Shown piece after piece: positions 7,830 to 16,486 of a stretch of 64,000 nt of DNA. Below the pieces are notes generated by a model that saw only the letters and a program-made list of their open reading frames with translations, was not told the origin of the DNA and ran no database searches. The position numbers and the translations under genes were made by a program. The first letter of the stretch is position 1, and each line of letters begins with the position of its first letter. The stretch is from an uncultured Lachnospiraceae bacterium. GTDB lineage: Bacteria; Bacillota; Clostridia; Lachnospirales; Lachnospiraceae. Location of the stretch: contig CAJTLB010000014.1 of assembly GCA_910577045.1 (NCBI GenBank), forward strand, positions 1 through 64,000. The letters run 5' to 3'.

Positions 7830-8909
7830 ATGGAAAAAGAATTAGAAAATAAAATAAAACAGATAAAACCAGTAGATAGGCAATTAGAAAGGCAGGCAAA
7901 AGCAGTTTTTGATGCAGTATTTAAGCCAATTGATGGGCTTGGCAGGCTAGAGGATATTTTATGTAGGATTGCAGCAATCCAAGGCTCCTGCCAGATTTTA
8001 TTAGAGAAAAGGGCAGTATTTGTATTTTGCAGTGATAATGGGATTGTGCAGGAACATATTTCACAGAGCCCGTCTAAAATAACAAGGGTAGTAGCAGCCA
8101 ATATGGCAGCAGGGAAAGCTAGTATTAACCGTATGGCGGCATGTTGCCATACAAAGGTAGTGCCAGTAGATATTGGCATGCAAAAGCCAGTAGAGGGCTG
8201 TTTGGATTATAGGGTTACAAATGGCACAAAGAATTTTGCAAAAGAGCCTGCTATGGAAAGGAAAGAAGTAATAAAAGCAATTTTAACAGGGATAGAATTA
8301 GTGTTTCAATATAAACAAAAGGGCTACAACCTTTTTGGGACAGGGGAGATGGGAATTGGGAATACAACAACAACAAGTGCACTTTCTAGCCTGCTTTTAA
8401 AGCTTTCCCCGCAGGAAGTGACAGGAAGGGGGGCAGGCCTTTCTGATATAGGGCTTGCTAGGAAATATAAAGTAATAGAGGAAGCACTTGTGTTTCATTT
8501 TGGGGCAGATTATAACAAACAGGAGTATTCTGTAATCTCTATGTTAGAGAAAGTAGGAGGGCTGGATATTGCTGGATTAACAGGAGTATTTTTAGGAGGG
8601 GCGCTTTACCAAGTCCCTGTTATTATTGATGGGGTAATTAGTGCTTGTGCTGCTGTGCTTGCCGCAAGGATTTGCCCTATTGCAAAACAATATATGCTAG
8701 CTTCTCATCTAGGGAAGGAACCAGCGCATGAATATCTTTTAGAAGAGTTAGGATTAACCCCTATTATACATGGTGATTTGGCACTAGGGGAAGGGACTGG
8801 GGCAGTATTATTAATCCCAATGTTGGATATGGCACTTTCTGTTTACTATAATCAGGAAACATTTGTAAAAAACCATATTGAGGCGTATAAACGCCAGAAA
8901 GGGGATTAA
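7830..8909 (+). CDS. cobT: Nicotinate-nucleotide:dimethylbenzimidazole phosphoribosyltransferase
   Basis: Makes alpha-ribazole phosphate from a lower-ligand base and nicotinate mononucleotide for cobalamin nucleotide loop assembly. The 359-residue length is standard. Seen motifs are the N-terminal KPIDGLGRLEDI, the FCSDNGIVQEHISQSP region, the GTGEMGIGNTTTTSA loop and the C-terminal HGDLALGEGTGAVLL with the catalytic glutamate. The gene ends directly against the cobU start with no gap, so they form an operon. No cobalamin riboswitch is visible in the about 135 bases upstream; the damaged IS607 element abuts that leader. It is the first gene of a cob cluster later interrupted by accessory DNA. 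Confidence 0.95.
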   Translation: MEKELENKIKQIKPVDRQLERQAKAVFDAVFKPIDGLGRLEDILCRIAAIQGSCQILLEKRAVFVFCSDNGIVQEHISQSPSKITRVVAANMAAGKASINRMAACCHTKVVPVDIGMQKPVEGCLDYRVTNGTKNFAKEPAMERKEVIKAILTGIELVFQYKQKGYNLFGTGEMGIGNTTTTSALSSLLLKLSPQEVTGRGAGLSDIGLARKYKVIEEALVFHFGADYNKQEYSVISMLEKVGGLDIAGLTGVFLGGALYQVPVIIDGVISACAAVLAARICPIAKQYMLASHLGKEPAHEYLLEELGLTPIIHGDLALGEGTGAVLLIPMLDMALSVYYNQETFVKNHIEAYKRQKGD

Positions 8910-9434
8910 ATGGTTAGTTTGGTAATTGGTGGAAGCGGAAGTGGAAAGTCAGAATTTGCAGAGCAGCTTGCCTGTAAAACAGATGGGAAGCGATATTACA
9001 TGGCCACTATGCAGCCATATGACGAAGAAATGTGGGAAAAAATTAAGCGGCACCAGGAGGTAAGGAAGGATAAAGGATTTGAGACAATAGAATGTTATAA
9101 GGATTTGGTTTTATTAGAATGTGGAAATGTAGAAACTATTCTTTTAGAATGTATGTCAAATCTTTTAGCAAATGAAATGTATGGCGGCAAAAAGCGATCT
9201 GATAAGAAAATTGTAGAGGATATTTTAGCAGGGATAGGACATATAAAAGAAAAGTGTAAAAACCTTATTATTGTTAGTAATGATGTATTTTCTTCAGGAG
9301 AACAGTATGAAGCAGAAACTTTTCATTATATAAGCCTTTTGGGAAAAATTAACCAGGCATTGGCAGCAGAGGCAGACGATGTAGTAGAAGTGGTATGTGG
9401 GATAGCGGTGGAGTGTAAAACAAATAGATGGTGA
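8910..9434 (+). CDS. cobU: Adenosylcobinamide kinase / adenosylcobinamide-phosphate guanylyltransferase
   Basis: Phosphorylates adenosylcobinamide and transfers GMP to it, giving AdoCbi-GDP. The protein is 174 residues with the P-loop GGSGSGKS (7-14), the RHQ/KRHQEVR motif that carries the guanylylated histidine (about residue 48), and the LLECMSNLLANEM segment. The C-terminus is slightly unusual: where typical CobU reads NEVG-GIVP the protein has SNDVFSSGEQYEAETFHYISLLG, and it ends in VCGIAVECK. It begins one base after the cobT stop, with AAAGGGG as ribosome site. A broken copy of its 3' half lies 1.2 kb downstream at 10681-10875. Confidence 0.9.
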   Translation: MVSLVIGGSGSGKSEFAEQLACKTDGKRYYMATMQPYDEEMWEKIKRHQEVRKDKGFETIECYKDLVLLECGNVETILLECMSNLLANEMYGGKKRSDKKIVEDILAGIGHIKEKCKNLIIVSNDVFSSGEQYEAETFHYISLLGKINQALAAEADDVVEVVCGIAVECKTNRW

Positions 9435-9588
9435 GCCTGTTTTTTTATACAGTGATTATGGCTTTTACTGACAATCAGCGTAGAGAAAGGACGGCTGTTA
9501 GAATAGGGAAAATATACTATACCCTCAGATAGGCGGAACTACCACCTGTTGTTCACATAGCCAGAAATAGTTGTTATAAATAAAGCGA

Positions 9589-9621
9589 GGGCGAAAAGCA
9601 GCTTTTTCGAGCCGTTCGCCC
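9589..9621. terminator. Hairpin between cobU and the Rpn nuclease gene
   Basis: GGGCGAA (9589-9595) pairs with TTCGCCC (9615-9621), and an inner AAAAGC/GCTTTTT pairing is also possible. It lies beyond the 3' ends of both converging genes. There is no long T-run, so termination strength is uncertain. The rest of 9435-9679 shows no gene. Confidence 0.45.
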
Positions 9622-9679
9622 TTCCTTATCATAGAAGATCTGTATTTACAGGCTTTTCTTCATAGTCTCTTTATGTTGA

Positions 9680-10510
9680 TTACATAATTTCAGCTTCAAG
9701 TTTTTTCAATTCATTAAGTGGTATTGATGGAACACATAGAGCAATTTCATCAAGTGATAACTTTCCAATTTTTATCATTCTTTTTGCTGTTTCTTTTGCT
9801 GTGTTATCTTCAATATCCTTTGTATAAGCTCTCAAAATCTGCTCGTCATCAAATAATGTCATCATAATATCCACAACCTCCTGCTCCTTGCTTTCAAGAT
9901 ATTCTTTTAGCACATTTCTGTTTTTACAGATATGGATTGTTTCTGTTACTGCCTGCTTTGTATTTCCATATAGTTTTCTCTGTTCATTATATATTTTGGA
10001 AAAAATTATATACTGCCCAATAATATCTTTTTCGTTTTCCTGATAAAGAACCTGCACTTCTGCATCAATGGCAACCTTTGCCTTGCCAAAAAATTCTTTG
10101 GAAAGTGATATAGTGTCAGGAATATTCTTTCTATCTCCTGTATAAATCATATACAGTTCAGGCTTAGGCATATTCACTTTTCTGCTTCCATATAGATTTT
10201 GATTAGTACGCTTGAAGTAATCGTGATAAGTTTGTATCAGATACATTAATGCACGAATAATAATATTAAATGTCCATGTAGACTGACTTTCTACCAGTAC
10301 CATTAACCGATTGCCAACAGAAAAACCTAAATCATTATAATCCGCATCAATCAGTACATGCTTGATTGTGATATCTGCAATTTCATCTTCTGTTACATTA
10401 CTATCCTCTGGGTGTAATGCCTTGTATAATTGGAGCAGATATTTTTTGTCTTGAAACAGGTTTGTGAATACACTGTCTTTTATTTTTCGTTTTGGCGTAC
10501 TTTGCGCCAT
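9680..10510 (-). CDS. Rpn-family recombination-promoting nuclease / putative transposase
   Basis: A 276-residue protein of the PD-(D/E)XK Rpn family, whose studied E. coli members are DNA endonucleases that raise RecA-independent recombination. The N-terminal KDSVFTNLFQDKKYLLQLYKAL is typical. The nuclease core is visible as NDLGFSVGNRLMVLVESQSTW, giving the Asp...Glu-x-Gln pattern, with PELYMIYTG following. The C-terminal part (about 225-276) has short helical degenerate units such as AKRMIKIGKLSLDEIA. It is read against the cob genes and lies between intact cobU and a truncated cobU copy. That arrangement suggests that it arrived with, or took part in, the rearrangement (inference). Family call is firm; the biological role is not. 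Confidence 0.88.
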   Translation of the reverse strand: MAQSTPKRKIKDSVFTNLFQDKKYLLQLYKALHPEDSNVTEDEIADITIKHVLIDADYNDLGFSVGNRLMVLVESQSTWTFNIIIRALMYLIQTYHDYFKRTNQNLYGSRKVNMPKPELYMIYTGDRKNIPDTISLSKEFFGKAKVAIDAEVQVLYQENEKDIIGQYIIFSKIYNEQRKLYGNTKQAVTETIHICKNRNVLKEYLESKEQEVVDIMMTLFDDEQILRAYTKDIEDNTAKETAKRMIKIGKLSLDEIALCVPSIPLNELKKLEAEIM

Positions 10511-10680
10511 TTTACCACCCCATTCATTGTTATTTTGATAGAAGGTACAATAAATTTATATTTGCTATATTTCAATTATACAAGAAAATATTCGTACCTA
10601 CAATATAATTTATATAAAATTTCTATATATGATACTTTCTTGTCAACCGTTTGCAAATTTATTATAGCAATTAACAGCAT

Positions 10681-10875
10681 CAGGAGTTAAGGAAGGATAA
10701 GCGATTTGAGACAATAGAATATATGTTAAATTTTTTAATAAATGGAAATGTATGGTGGAAGAAAGAGAGCTAATAAAAATCATAGAGGATATTAGGAATG
10801 AGACATGTAAAAAAGTATAAAAACCTTATTATGTGTAGAAGTGGTATGTATGGTAGTAGTAGAGTGGAAAGGCAT
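10681..10875 (+). pseudogene. Degenerate duplicate of the cobU 3' half
   Basis: Bases from 10681 (caggagttaaggaaggataa) match cobU from 9054 almost base for base for about 42 positions. Matches then continue in the same order with internal deletions: the GGAAATGTA, ATAGAGGATATTAG, GTAAAAACCTTATTAT and GTAGAAGTGGTATGT blocks. The copy has no open frame and lacks the cobU 5' half including the P-loop. It is a decayed partial duplication lying in the same orientation as cobU. Confidence 0.85.
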
Positions 10876-11059
10876 TAACTATTTTTTGTAATAGTGAAAT
10901 AATTTGTTCGTATAGTATATTAGTACTGAATAATAATTTTTATGAACAGCAGGTTGATAATGAGAAGTAATTATACTATAATAATTTTATAAATTTGAAA
11001 CTTATAAAATTATTAACTGAATAAATGGGATTATTTATAAGAAGAATATAAAGAAAAAT

Positions 11060-11474
11060 ATGTCTAAGTATTTGACAAAAAATTATTTTCATAAAAATAG
11101 AAAACCTAAAGAAACAATACTTTTAATTCAGCAAATTCTGGATAAGGCAAAGATAGTTGTGAATGTCAAATAGTGAATAAAATGTATTTGTTAATACGCT
11201 TTTCTGATTTTTTGCCTTTTGAAAAAGCCATATATACAAATAAATATTTATTGAGTATGAATGGCTAAAAGAAGTGAATAAATTTGCATTAATCGATGCC
11301 ATTTATAATATAGATGCCACATATCAGAAGTTTTCTAAAGAATATGCAGGATATACAAAATTCAAAATTTCTGAAGAAGTTTCTTTACCATGTTATGATT
11401 TGTCTTCTTCTGAAGAATTAGATTGCCTTTTCGAGTTTGTGATTAAGTATTATGGGGAGGAAGAAAATGAATAA
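11060..11474 (+). pseudogene. Decayed ORF remnants ahead of the exporter genes
   Basis: Three short frames follow each other: 37 codons at 11060-11173, 32 codons at 11173-11268 and up to 76 codons ending at 11474 (a GTG at 11274 is the only usual start codon). The first contains RKPKETILLIQQILDKAKI, which loosely resembles the N-terminal P-x-E-T-I helix of YcaO proteins; this is a weak similarity. The last frame is acidic and overlaps the ABC gene start at 11467, as in a coupled operon. I read this as a broken gene or genes, though the last frame could be a real 66-residue protein. The span 10876-11059 is AT-rich with nothing recognisable. Confidence 0.4.
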
Positions 11475-13224
11475 GCCAAAGTCAGTTTGGAATCTTATGC
11501 TCCAAAGGCCTTTTTCAGCCGTATTAGCAGTTTTTTTAGTTATAATACAAGCAATATTGACAGTAGCAGAGGTTGTTGTTTTAGAGGATTTTATTGATAA
11601 TTTTTCGAGGCTTTACTGGAAACAATCTGTTCTTTTTGCTATTATAATTTCTTTCATATATGCTTTTCAGTATATACAATCGCCTTTATTAGGGTGGTTA
11701 AATAATAGGGCATGTTTACAAATACGTACTTATTTAGATTCTATTATTATAGAAAAAGTCTCACGTATTTCGGTAGCAGCACTTGAAAATAAGGATAACC
11801 AAGCACTTTTAACTAGGCTTCAGGATAAACCAGAAAAGCGGTATATCAATGGATTTTTTGCAGTATTGCAGATACTGGGAGGAATTATGGGGATGGTAGG
11901 GGTTTTAGGTTTGGTTATTAACCATGTCCCTTTTTTCTTATTAGTAATTTTGGTTTTATTAGGGTTAATGGTGGTTGCATTTCGTTTAATAGGGAAGAAT
12001 AAAATAAAATTATATCATGCTAGACAGGAAATCGGCAGGCGTAGCGATTATTTATCAAATTTATTATTTGAACGAAGATTGGCACAAGAGAAGAAATTGT
12101 TTGGATATACACATTATATTCAAACATTATATGAGGAAGAAAATATAAAGTCAAATAAAAAGTTATTTGGGAGTATATTTTTTGCTAATATGGTAATATG
12201 GGTTTATGATAATATTACATATCTTTTTTCTGCGTCTGCATATATACTTTTTTTAATACCTTTGTATAAAGGAAATATTGATATTGGCTTATATATAGCA
12301 ATTATTCCAGCATTGACAAGGCTGGGGGCTTTTTTTGTATCTGTTGGCAGTAATTATTGGCCAACATATAAAGAATACCAGGCATGTTTTGCGGATATAA
12401 ACAAACTGAATGAACTTCCAGAACAATATTATGTCCATAGTGAGGTGGACAATACACCACCAATGTTCCATGTGATAAAAGGAGAAAATATTGTATTCCG
12501 CTATCCAGGACAGGAAAAGCCAGTTTTAAACGGAATGAACTTTGCTTTTTATGCAGGGAAGAATTATGCTTTAGTAGGAGAAAATGGCTGTGGAAAAACA
12601 ACATTAATTAAATTGCTTATGGGCTTATATAAACCTTGCAGTGGAAGGATTACAATAGATGGTGAAGATATACAAGAAATGAGTTTTGAAAGATTACAAA
12701 GTTTTTTTTCAGCAGTTTTTCAAGATTTTAACCGTTATTATTTTACCATTAGAGAAAATATAGAAATTTCTAGTTTGGGGAAAGAAAAACAAGATTCTAG
12801 GTTGCAACAGGCAGCAAAAGAAGCAGAAATAGATCAATGGATTTTATCCTGTGCAGATAATTATAATACTAAATTAGGAAATTTGGAAGAGGGAGGCATT
12901 GATCTTTCAGGAGGGCAATGGCAGCGTTTATCGATTGCGCGTATGTTATACCGGAAAGCTGGAATTTATATTTGGGATGAGCCAACAGCCGCTATGGACC
13001 CTTTGGCAGAATCAAGGCTTTATACAGCTTTTTTTCAAAAACGTGCTAAGCAAAATGCGAATATTTTTGTAACCCATCGTTTGGGTGCTGCTGTTAGTGC
13101 AGATGAGATTTGTGTATTAGAAAAAGGTAGGCTTGTGGAACAAGGGACGCATAAGCAGCTTATGGAGAATAAAGATGGGTTATATTATCAAATGTTTTGT
13201 GCCCAGAAAGGAATGTATGAATGA
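11467..13224 (+). CDS. ABC exporter, fused permease-ATPase (peptide exporter type)
   Basis: A 585-residue half transporter: six membrane segments within about 15-320, then a nucleotide-binding domain. Seen are Walker A GENGCGKTT, Q-loop VFQDFNRYYFT, signature LSGGQWQRLSIAR, Walker B IYIWDEPTAAMDP and H-loop FVTHRLGA. There is no C39 peptidase domain. The start at 11467 is preferred over the in-frame ATG at 11452, because GGGGAGGA lies between them at proper spacing. It overlaps the next ABC gene by four bases (ATGA), so they probably form a heterodimer. Together with the BtrH-like gene they look like an export and modification cassette for a peptide or small metabolite; the substrate is unknown. 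Confidence 0.9.
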   Translation: MNKPKSVWNLMLQRPFSAVLAVFLVIIQAILTVAEVVVLEDFIDNFSRLYWKQSVLFAIIISFIYAFQYIQSPLLGWLNNRACLQIRTYLDSIIIEKVSRISVAALENKDNQALLTRLQDKPEKRYINGFFAVLQILGGIMGMVGVLGLVINHVPFFLLVILVLLGLMVVAFRLIGKNKIKLYHARQEIGRRSDYLSNLLFERRLAQEKKLFGYTHYIQTLYEEENIKSNKKLFGSIFFANMVIWVYDNITYLFSASAYILFLIPLYKGNIDIGLYIAIIPALTRLGAFFVSVGSNYWPTYKEYQACFADINKLNELPEQYYVHSEVDNTPPMFHVIKGENIVFRYPGQEKPVLNGMNFAFYAGKNYALVGENGCGKTTLIKLLMGLYKPCSGRITIDGEDIQEMSFERLQSFFSAVFQDFNRYYFTIRENIEISSLGKEKQDSRLQQAAKEAEIDQWILSCADNYNTKLGNLEEGGIDLSGGQWQRLSIARMLYRKAGIYIWDEPTAAMDPLAESRLYTAFFQKRAKQNANIFVTHRLGAAVSADEICVLEKGRLVEQGTHKQLMENKDGLYYQMFCAQKGMYE

Positions 13225-14988
13225 AAAATATTATAAAAGCATTAAAACTGGTAATGCCAATTGCTCCTTTCCGTATGATGCTTTATTTGTTAGTGTCTTT
13301 GCCAGGAGCTATTTTGCCAACAGTAATGTTATATTTGCAGCGTTTTATTGTAGATAGTGTTGCAAATGTAAACCAAGATTTTTCAATATTTTATTATATA
13401 AAGCCAGTTTTTATGTTAATTGGGACTTATATGGTATTGAAATTGTTTTCCCTATTATCTAACCAATATATGGAGTTTGGATATTTTCGTTATGTATTTA
13501 TGGGGCTAGATGCTAAAATACATGAAAAAAGTGATCAGTTGTCATTGGAATATTATGATAATGCACAATATTACCAAATTGTGCAAAATGCAAAGAAAGC
13601 ATCTATGTTTTTGGTATTTACAGCTAATTTAGCAATTATGTCTTTTATTGTAATTTGCAATTTATTGTCAGTAGGAAGTTATCTGGCTGCTTTGAATCCA
13701 ATATTGATTATTTTTGTAGTATTAGTAAGTATTCCTGTAATTATAGAAAAATTACAGGGTGCAAAATATCAGTCTAATTTAATCCAGGATACTGTGCAAG
13801 CAACACGTAGGAAAAAGTATAATTTTGATTTATTGGCTATTAGTGAATATAAAAAAGAATTAGCACATCAAGGGGCTAGCTGCTATATTGCAGAAAAGTA
13901 TATGGAATCATGTAAAGAAGCCAATACAAAAGAATGGTATTATATTCAGAAAATGGGATATAATAGCCTTATTTTTGCCGCGGTAAAATCAGTGTTCCAT
14001 GCTTGTTCTATTTTTCTAATGGTTTGGCTATTAGTAACAGGCAATATTACAATAGGGGGTTTTTCCATACTTTTAACAAGCTTTTCTGCATTAACAAATG
14101 CGTTTACACAGTTGTTTAACCATGCAGGAGAAATTCTTCAAACAAGCGTTATGTCTACTTCGTTTTTTAAATTAATGGATTTGGAAATAAAAGATGGCGA
14201 AAAAGATATGGATGAGAATGAGGAAATTGCTAGGTTAGAACATGTATCTTATAAATACTTAAATTCAGATGAATTTACCTTAAAAGATATTTCTTTATCC
14301 ATAAAAAAGGGTGAAAAAGTGGCTATTGTCGGTGAAAATGGGGCTGGTAAAACAACGTTGGCAAAATTACTTTCAGGATTTCTTTTGCCAACAGAAGGAA
14401 CGATGAAGTTAGGAGGCGTTTCGAGGGAACAATTACATGAAAAAAGTATTTTTAATAAGATTAGTGCCGTATATCAGGATTTTGGGCATTATAAATTGAC
14501 ATTAGCACAAAATGTGTATTTAGGTGATACAATAGAAGGGAATACTTTAAAACAAATGGATTTAGGAAAAATTAAAAATGCACTAGAATGGGCAGGTCTT
14601 TCTTTTTCTATAAACCCAGAAAAAATGGAGTTAGGAAGAGAATTTGGCGGGGCTGAAATGTCTGGGGGGACAATGGCAACGCTTAGCGTTAGCTAGAAGT
14701 TATTATCGGCAAAGGCCAATGTTATTTTTAGATGAGCCTACAGCTGCTATTGATCCTTTGGAAGAGATGGCAATTTATAATAAACTAAATGAACTTGCAA
14801 GTGGACGTACAGTAATTCTTGTTACCCATCGTTTGGGCGCAGTCCGTAATGCTGATAAAATTATTATGTTAGATAATGGAAGGATTATTGAATCAGGAAA
14901 TTTTGAACAATTGATAGAGCAGAAAGGACAGTTTTACCATATTTGGAATGAACAAGTAAAATGGTATCAATCAGGAGGTAGAAAGTAG
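13221..14988 (+). pseudogene. Second ABC exporter half, frameshifted at a G run in the signature motif
   Basis: Reads as a permease-ATPase of about 588 residues if one base is ignored. Membrane segments lie in about 15-310, Walker A is GENGAGKTT, Q-loop VYQDFGHYKLT. At the ABC signature the bases are TCT followed by six G's (14664-14669). Five G's would give SGGQWQRLALAR, while six shift the frame and stop it after SGGTMATLSVS at 14696. The remainder, from the signature to the end, is intact in the other frame (FLDEPTAAIDP, VTHRLGA) up to 14988. Everything else in the gene is clean, so it could be a recent mutation, phase variation, slippage during transcription, or a sequencing error. Confidence 0.85.
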
Positions 14989-16023
14989 ATGAAAAAACTT
15001 TTAGTAACAGAACCAATTGTTGCATCAAATACAGAACATGGGTATTTATTATCAGGAGTGCAAACAAATCCTTTATCTAGGGAATGGTTAATGAATAATT
15101 TTATACATCAGGTTTTACATGGTATAAATTTGTCTCCAGGAATGAATTTTTATCCTATTGTAAATCATGCTACCTGCCCATGTATTGATTATTTAAGAAT
15201 TTCAAGAGAATTGATAAAAGAAAAATGGGCAACAGTAATAGATTTTTTAATTGAAAATATTGATAAGGAATACTATACTATTATACATTTGGATTGGTTT
15301 TACGTATTAGATAGTGCAGTATATAGGAGGGCACACCATAGACATCCACTATTAGTATATGGATATAATAAAGATATGCAAAGATTTTATGTAGGAGATT
15401 TTAATAAAAACTTAAAATTTAAATTCAAGGAAATATCTTTTAAAGAAGTAGAAGAAGGTTTTATAAGTGATGAAAATACTAGAAGAAAAACATTTGTAAA
15501 TGAACGTTATCTTTATATGGAAGATGTTATTTTGTATAAAAATAGAAGTTATATGGACTATAAATTTAATATAGATATGTTGCAACATTCTATTACTGAT
15601 TATTTGAATTCTACTAATGTATCTAATGTGTATGCACAGGGAGATTATTGTTATTTTTCTTCAGCAGTCTTTGGGATAGATAGCCTTAGGACAATGAAAC
15701 GGATAGTAAAAGAAGGATTTTTAAATATAGAGAATTATAAGATTAATTATAAATTCGCTACAGTTCCATTAGAACGTACTCATTTAATGGTAGAAAGAGT
15801 AAAGTATTTAAGAGAAATACAAAATATACATATAGAACCATATTTATTAGATAAAATGGATAAATTATATTTTATGTATGATATATTTAAAAATATGGTA
15901 ATAAAATATAATTTGTTACCTGATAAAAAAGATATACTTTATAGAATAGAAGAAAAAATACAGTCAATTATTGAAATAGAAGAAGAGTTTTATTCTGAAT
16001 TTTTAAAAAATTTAGTTGTATAA
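14989..16023 (+). CDS. BtrH-like protein (papain-fold acyltransferase/peptidase-like family)
   Basis: A 344-residue, very AT-rich gene that starts on the base after the stop of the ABC gene. Residues about 45-160 resemble the BtrH N-terminal domain: a cysteine region (NHATCPCIDYL), then a tryptophan-rich strand and HHRHPLLVYGYNKDMQRFYVGDF, where the histidine and the final aspartate fit the expected order. BtrH in butirosin synthesis moves an acyl group from a carrier protein to an aminoglycoside. The C-terminal about 180 residues are charged and helical and I do not recognise them. In an operon with two exporter halves, the likely role is in maturation or release of an exported product. The precise activity is not known. 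Confidence 0.6.
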   Translation: MKKLLVTEPIVASNTEHGYLLSGVQTNPLSREWLMNNFIHQVLHGINLSPGMNFYPIVNHATCPCIDYLRISRELIKEKWATVIDFLIENIDKEYYTIIHLDWFYVLDSAVYRRAHHRHPLLVYGYNKDMQRFYVGDFNKNLKFKFKEISFKEVEEGFISDENTRRKTFVNERYLYMEDVILYKNRSYMDYKFNIDMLQHSITDYLNSTNVSNVYAQGDYCYFSSAVFGIDSLRTMKRIVKEGFLNIENYKINYKFATVPLERTHLMVERVKYLREIQNIHIEPYLLDKMDKLYFMYDIFKNMVIKYNLLPDKKDILYRIEEKIQSIIEIEEEFYSEFLKNLVV

Positions 16024-16357
16024 AATTGGTTTTTGGTTAAAATAGGAAAACTGATAGAAGATTTTTTATTAGAGAAAACTTAAGAAATATAGTTGAGGTT
16101 TTAGTAAAATTTTTATATGAAAATAGGGACTAAAAAAGTTTTGGGTAGAAATTTTAAGTAAACTATCAAGTACCTTATATGTTAGTTACAATTATATTAT
16201 GTTGAAAGAAGAATAGTATAGTTTTATTAAAATTGTTTATATATGGAAAATATAGGATGACAGTAGATAGTTTATTAGGGTTTAAAGGGATAAATATATA
16301 TGAAAGCTTAGAGGAAGCAAGGAAAGAAAGATAAAAAATATATTTCTTACAAAATAT
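16024..16357. other. AT-rich gene-free stretch before cobS
   Basis: No credible gene is seen. A frame ending at 16334 encodes a short tail (MTVDSLLGFKGINIYESLEE followed by basic residues, from ATG 16257) without a ribosome site; it reads like the C-terminus of a lost gene. The base composition is clearly lower in GC than the cob genes on either side. Confidence 0.4.
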
Positions 16358-16386
16358 TTGACAATAATTTAATTTTGTGTTATAAT
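16358..16386 (+). promoter_or_regulatory. Consensus sigma-A promoter before cobS
   Basis: TTGACA (16358-16363), a 17-base spacer and TATAAT (16381-16386), both boxes perfect. It restarts transcription for the second half of the cob cluster downstream of the accessory region. Confidence 0.85.
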
Positions 16387-16430
16387 TATGGCACTGAAAA
16401 TAAAATGTTGTGTTGTTTTTGTACATAGTA

Positions 16431-16458
16431 AAACCGTCCCTAAGTAGGGGCGGTTTTT
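16431..16458 (+). terminator. Terminator or attenuator in the cobS leader
   Basis: AAACCGTCCC pairs with GGGGCGGTTT (one G-T pair) around a six-base loop and is followed by T's. It lies about 40 bases after the expected transcription start and 29 before the cobS ATG. GTCCCT in its 5' arm can also pair with AGGGAC at 16467-16472, so two exclusive folds exist. Without readthrough the product would be an RNA of about 65 nt. Confidence 0.75.
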
Positions 16459-16486
16459 CATAGGTGAGGGACAAGTATAATAAAAG

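Noticed and set aside
9435..10680. Complete transposon with terminal repeats around the Rpn gene
   Set aside because: I found no inverted terminal repeats or target duplication; only the cobU fragment marks the right side.
16257..16334. 25-codon ORF before cobS as a small antitoxin gene
   Set aside because: No ribosome site, no toxin partner, and it looks like a gene tail in decayed AT-rich DNA.
16175..16474. 99-codon minus-strand frame before cobS
   Set aside because: It covers the promoter and terminator of cobS, has low-complexity Phe/Asn/Tyr composition and no family look.
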